A stretch of DNA of 6,716 nucleotides from DASXMX01 sp036794395 (lineage in GTDB: Bacteria > Planctomycetota > Phycisphaerae > Tepidisphaerales > Tepidisphaeraceae). The DNA is taken from assembly GCA_036794395.1 (NCBI GenBank), contig DAIRGS010000373.1, positions 1 through 6,716 on the forward strand. Reading direction: 5' to 3'. Positions 4,740 to 6,716 of the stretch are shown in pieces (the stretch's first letter is position 1; each line of letters begins with the position of its first letter). The position numbers and the translations under genes were made by a program. The notes beneath the pieces are model-generated. The model made no database searches. It was not told where the DNA came from and saw only the letters and a program-made list of their open reading frames with translations.

Positions 4740-5507
4740 TCAGTGGCCAGCCGCTTTGCCTTGCAGGTCGGCTGCCACAGCGCCGGTCACGCGCATCGAC
4801 CGATCCTGAACGTACACGACGACCGAGCAATTGGCCGGTATTGAGTCGCTCGGCAGCATCAGCGTTAATTTCGACGATGCGCCAACAACTTGAATACTTT
4901 GAAAAGCGCGAACTACGTTTTCATGTCTTAGCACCCGTCCCGCATTTTCGCCGCGTAAGACCTTGCGCTGAATCTGCCGCTCCGCCAGCGCCACGTTCAG
5001 TGTCTTTCCGATCGCAGATGGATCGAGCGTGCATTGGGCAACGATCTGGTTGCCGGTAACCGTTAGTTGAAGGTCGATTGAAGTCGTTGGTGATTGCTTG
5101 AGCGCCGCCGCGATTTGCTTCGCGGCAACTTCCGCATCCGAACCGACAAATCCCTCCCCGCCATTCACAATCATTTGCGGCGTGTAAACGCCCCGCGCCC
5201 CGCTCGCCTTGGCGTACGCCTGCTGCCGATCCGAATGCGCCGGGCTGGAGAACGCATCCCGCCAGGGGTCGGAATCCCAGTAATCCACATGGAATGCCAA
5301 TGGAAAAACCCGCGGCCGCGCTTCGCGCACCATCCTGGCCAGCAGTTCATCAGCCGGCGGGCAGCTCGAGCATCCCTCCGAAGTGAAAAGCTCCACCACG
5401 GCCACGCCCTTGTCGTCGTGCGTCTGGCGCGCCGTCCAGGCAATTCCAACCCCGGCCATCAGCACCAGAGCAACGCCCAATATCGACCCTTTTGCCATTT
5501 TGGACAT
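4740..5507 (-). CDS. DUF1223 family exported thioredoxin-fold protein
   Basis: The product is 255 residues from ATG 5507. The N-terminus MSKMAKGSILGVALVLMAGVG is a basic n-region followed by a hydrophobic segment (8-24), so it is a signal peptide or membrane anchor. The mature domain opens with VVELFTSEGCSSCPPAD, which contains a CSSC pair (C46, C49) characteristic of DUF1223 (PF06764) and reminiscent of thioredoxin CxxC sites. HVDYWDSDPW (73-82) and GVYTPQMIVNG (106-116, with the putative cis-Pro P110) follow, and then LRGENAGRVLRHENVVR in the C-terminal beta domain. Biochemical function is uncharacterised; a periplasmic thiol or redox role is inferred from the fold. The start is supported by AGGGAG (complement of 5515-5520), 7 bases before the ATG. 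A longer frame from TTG 5552 adds 15 residues but would bury the signal peptide. Confidence 0.88.
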   Translation of the reverse strand: MSKMAKGSILGVALVLMAGVGIAWTARQTHDDKGVAVVELFTSEGCSSCPPADELLARMVREARPRVFPLAFHVDYWDSDPWRDAFSSPAHSDRQQAYAKASGARGVYTPQMIVNGGEGFVGSDAEVAAKQIAAALKQSPTTSIDLQLTVTGNQIVAQCTLDPSAIGKTLNVALAERQIQRKVLRGENAGRVLRHENVVRAFQSIQVVGASSKLTLMLPSDSIPANCSVVVYVQDRSMRVTGAVAADLQGKAAGH

Positions 5508-5595
5508 CAACGTGCTCCCTGACGTGAGCCATCCATCTCCCTTAGTCGGCAATCGACTCCGCGCCTGACAGCTCCGATTTTCCGCCGCATGGCGT

Positions 5596-5612
5596 TATAT
5601 ACTGTCCTTCAT
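5596..5612 (+). promoter_or_regulatory. Possible ModE-type molybdate operator overlapping the modA promoter
   Basis: TATAT (5596-5600), seven bases, then TTCAT (5608-5612) matches my recollection of the ModE box, TATAT-N7-TAYAT, at nine of ten positions. The preceding CG (5593-5594) extends the left half toward CGTTATATA. It overlaps a TATACT -10-like hexamer (5598-5603), so binding would block transcription of modA. There is no good -35, and no modE gene in the window. AT-rich -10 boxes can resemble this motif by chance. Confidence 0.3.
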
Positions 5613-5624
5613 AAGGACTCACAC

Positions 5625-6458
5625 ATGCCCGTATCGAAGTTTCAAGCATCCAGATTCGCCATCCTTTTCGCCTTCCTCGTTTCGGTCATATTACCCGGCT
5701 GTAAGCGAGAGCGCCCGGTATCGGCGCCCGCCTCACAGCCCGCAGCCCACGCACAAGTCCGCATTGCCGCCGCGGCGGACCTGCGATATGCCCTGGACGA
5801 ATTGCTCGCCCAGTTCCGCAAAGCCCATCCCGACATCGACGTCACCGCGATATACGGTTCATCAGGCAACTTTTTCAGCCAATTGTCCAACAAAGCCCCC
5901 TTCGATCTTTTTCTTTCCGCCGACGCCAGTTATCCGCAGAAGTTGCTCGATCAGGGGTTGGCCGCCCCAGGCACCCTGTTCCACTATGCAGTTGGACGGA
6001 TTGTCATATGGGCTCCCAGCAATTCGAAGCTTGATGTGAAGGGGCTTGGATTGAAAGCATTGACCGATGTTGCGGCTAAAAAGATCGCCATCGCCAATCC
6101 GCAGCACGCGCCCTACGGCCGGGCGGCCGTCGCGGCGCTGCAAAAAGCAGGCATCTACGACCAGGTTAAAGACCGGCTCGTACTTGGCGAAAACATCAGT
6201 CAGACGGCTCAGTTCGTTACTTCAGGATCGGCCGATGTGGCGATCATCGCGCTCTCCCTGGCCCTCGCCCCCCAGATGTCCGAAAAGGGACAATACTGGG
6301 AGATCCCCGCAGACACCTACCCCCCTCTCGACCAGGCCGGCGTGATTCTCAATTGGGCGGCAGATCCTCAGGCGGCAAGAACCTTCGCCGCGTTTATGAC
6401 ATCCGATGCAGGCCGCTCGATCATGCAACGTTTTGGCTTCGACACATCTCAAAAGTAA
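5625..6458 (+). CDS. modA: Molybdate ABC transporter substrate-binding lipoprotein ModA
   Basis: The product is 277 residues from ATG 5625. The first 26 form a lipoprotein signal (FAILFAFLVSVILPGC), with the lipidated Cys at residue 26 in an LPGC lipobox. A Pro/Ala/Gln-rich linker to about residue 44 follows. The two-lobed binding domain shows VRIAAAADLRYALDELL (45-61), YGSSGNFFSQL (77-87), FDLFLSADASYP (92-103), AIANPQHAPYGRAAV, LGENISQTAQFVTSGSADVAI and EIPADTYPPLDQAGVIL, all in ModA order. It binds molybdate or tungstate outside the membrane and hands it to a ModB/ModC transporter. The Tyr that contacts molybdate in the E. coli protein appears replaced in the IIALSLALAP segment. AAGGA (5613-5617) sits 7 bases before ATG 5625, whereas the upstream ATG 5589 has no ribosome site and would put the -10-like box inside the gene. 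No modB follows within 258 bases, so it may be an orphan. Confidence 0.9.
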   Translation: MPVSKFQASRFAILFAFLVSVILPGCKRERPVSAPASQPAAHAQVRIAAAADLRYALDELLAQFRKAHPDIDVTAIYGSSGNFFSQLSNKAPFDLFLSADASYPQKLLDQGLAAPGTLFHYAVGRIVIWAPSNSKLDVKGLGLKALTDVAAKKIAIANPQHAPYGRAAVAALQKAGIYDQVKDRLVLGENISQTAQFVTSGSADVAIIALSLALAPQMSEKGQYWEIPADTYPPLDQAGVILNWAADPQAARTFAAFMTSDAGRSIMQRFGFDTSQK

Positions 6459-6526
6459 GCCCCACCACAACGTGCCGCAGAATTGAGTTGTGCTCGACCC
6501 GGCAGCTTAATGGTGGCGTTGATTTA

Positions 6527-6551
6527 CGATCCGAGGTTAGCGGTCGGATCG
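6527..6551. other. Perfect 8-bp stem-loop downstream of modA
   Basis: CGATCCGA (6527-6534) pairs exactly with TCGGATCG (6544-6551) around a nine-base loop. It lacks a following T run, so it is not a standard terminator. It may be a message-stabilising hairpin at the 3' end of modA, 69 bases past the stop. Confidence 0.4.
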
Positions 6552-6619
6552 CAGGTCCACCCGTCATTCAAGCAGCCGCAACCAATGCGTGGACGTGAAG
6601 TCCGACGCTAAATGACCGC

Positions 6620-6645
6620 GCGCGATTTCGCGCCAGTGCTTTTTT
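6620..6645 (+). terminator. Weak terminator candidate downstream of modA
   Basis: GCGCG (6620-6624), loop ATTT, CGCGC (6629-6633), then CAGTGC and six Ts (6640-6645). The six-base space between stem and T run weakens the case, but this is the only stem with a plus-strand T tract after modA. Confidence 0.35.
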
Positions 6646-6651
6646 AAGTGG

Positions 6652-6670
6652 CACGGCCTTCCAGGCCGTG
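6652..6670. repeat. Dispersed-repeat-type hairpin CACGGCCTTCCAGGCCGTG
   Basis: CACGGCCT (6652-6659) pairs exactly with AGGCCGTG (6663-6670) around TCC. The wider form, GTGGCAC-GGCCTTCCAGGCC-GTG, resembles a short palindromic repeat (GGCACAGGCTTCCAGCCTGTG type) that I recall as common in planctomycete and verrucomicrobial genomes. There is only one copy in this window, so its dispersed nature is from memory. Confidence 0.5.
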
Positions 6671-6716
6671 GTCGGGGACGCTTCGGGTCCGGCGCCGGGT
6701 GAGATGTGGGAAAACC

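Larger units (their letters stand above)
6459..6716. other. Region downstream of modA with no supportable gene
   Basis: No reading frame here has a ribosome site, a plausible start and a recognisable product. The frames that cross it are short and overlap modA. It contains three hairpins (6527-6551, 6620-6633 and 6652-6670) and no recognisable tRNA. An ATG at 6704 close to the window edge is preceded by GGGTGAG with no spacing, so I cannot call a gene start. Confidence 0.6.

Noticed and set aside
5508..5552. TTG 5552 as the DUF1223 start
   Set aside because: It adds 15 polar residues before a standard signal peptide. ATG 5507 has AGGGAG at ideal spacing.
5589..5624. Upstream ATG 5589 as the modA start
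   Set aside because: It has no Shine-Dalgarno sequence, would place 12 residues before a normal lipoprotein signal, and would put the -10-like box inside the gene. ATG 5625 has AAGGA 7 bases upstream.
6480..6600. tRNA or other structured RNA gene
   Set aside because: No cloverleaf can be drawn. The stems do not give acceptor, anticodon and T arms with conserved bases.
6704..6716. Start of a downstream gene (ATG TGG GAA AAC)
   Set aside because: There are only four codons in the window and the purine run directly abuts the ATG, so it cannot be supported.

Overview
The window is a GC-rich stretch of bacterial chromosome, taken from a draft scaffold with two 10-base N gaps (195-204 and 3748-3757). 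Three things suggest a planctomycete-like organism, probably of the Phycisphaerae type. First, the genes are loosely packed singletons rather than long operons. Second, it carries short-motif repeat families that I associate with planctomycete and similar environmental genomes: a TCTCCTTG octamer array, CACAGATGAA decamer arrays, and a GGCCTTCCAGGCC hairpin. Third, the gene mix combines a bacterial SET-domain protein, a DUF1223 protein and an OGT/GT-B-like glycosyltransferase. This assignment is an inference from style; there is no rRNA or marker gene.

Layout. 1-140 is a repeat element ending in an octamer array. It runs in frame into the core of a class I SAM-dependent methyltransferase (to 584), which is cut by an N gap. 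650-862 encodes a 70-residue two-helix membrane protein that may be translated from a leaderless transcript. 905-1672 (minus) is a classical short-chain dehydrogenase/reductase with all catalytic residues. 1673-2049 is a 377-base intergenic region. It contains a nested inverted repeat of about 210 bp, then a candidate leader with a terminator-like hairpin directly before the next gene. 2050-3711 is a 553-residue GT-B-type glycosyltransferase, ended by a hairpin terminator whose loop holds the second N gap. 3795-4280 is a compact SET-domain protein. 4370-4738 is an unrecognised 122-residue protein. 4740-5507 (minus) is an exported DUF1223 thioredoxin-fold protein. 5625-6458 is a ModA-type molybdate-binding lipoprotein, divergent from the DUF1223 gene. 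6459-6716 has no supportable gene but holds three hairpins, one of a dispersed-repeat type.

The genes do not form an obvious pathway. ModA would capture oxyanions outside the membrane, but no modB or modC follows within the window. The DUF1223 protein is probably also extracytoplasmic. The glycosyltransferase, SET protein, SDR and methyltransferase are cytoplasmic enzymes with unknown substrates. I see no phage, CRISPR, toxin-antitoxin or defence system. The most unusual signals are the repeat elements (one of which appears to have replaced the N-terminus of a methyltransferase), the possible attenuator before the glycosyltransferase, and a ModE-box-like sequence before modA.
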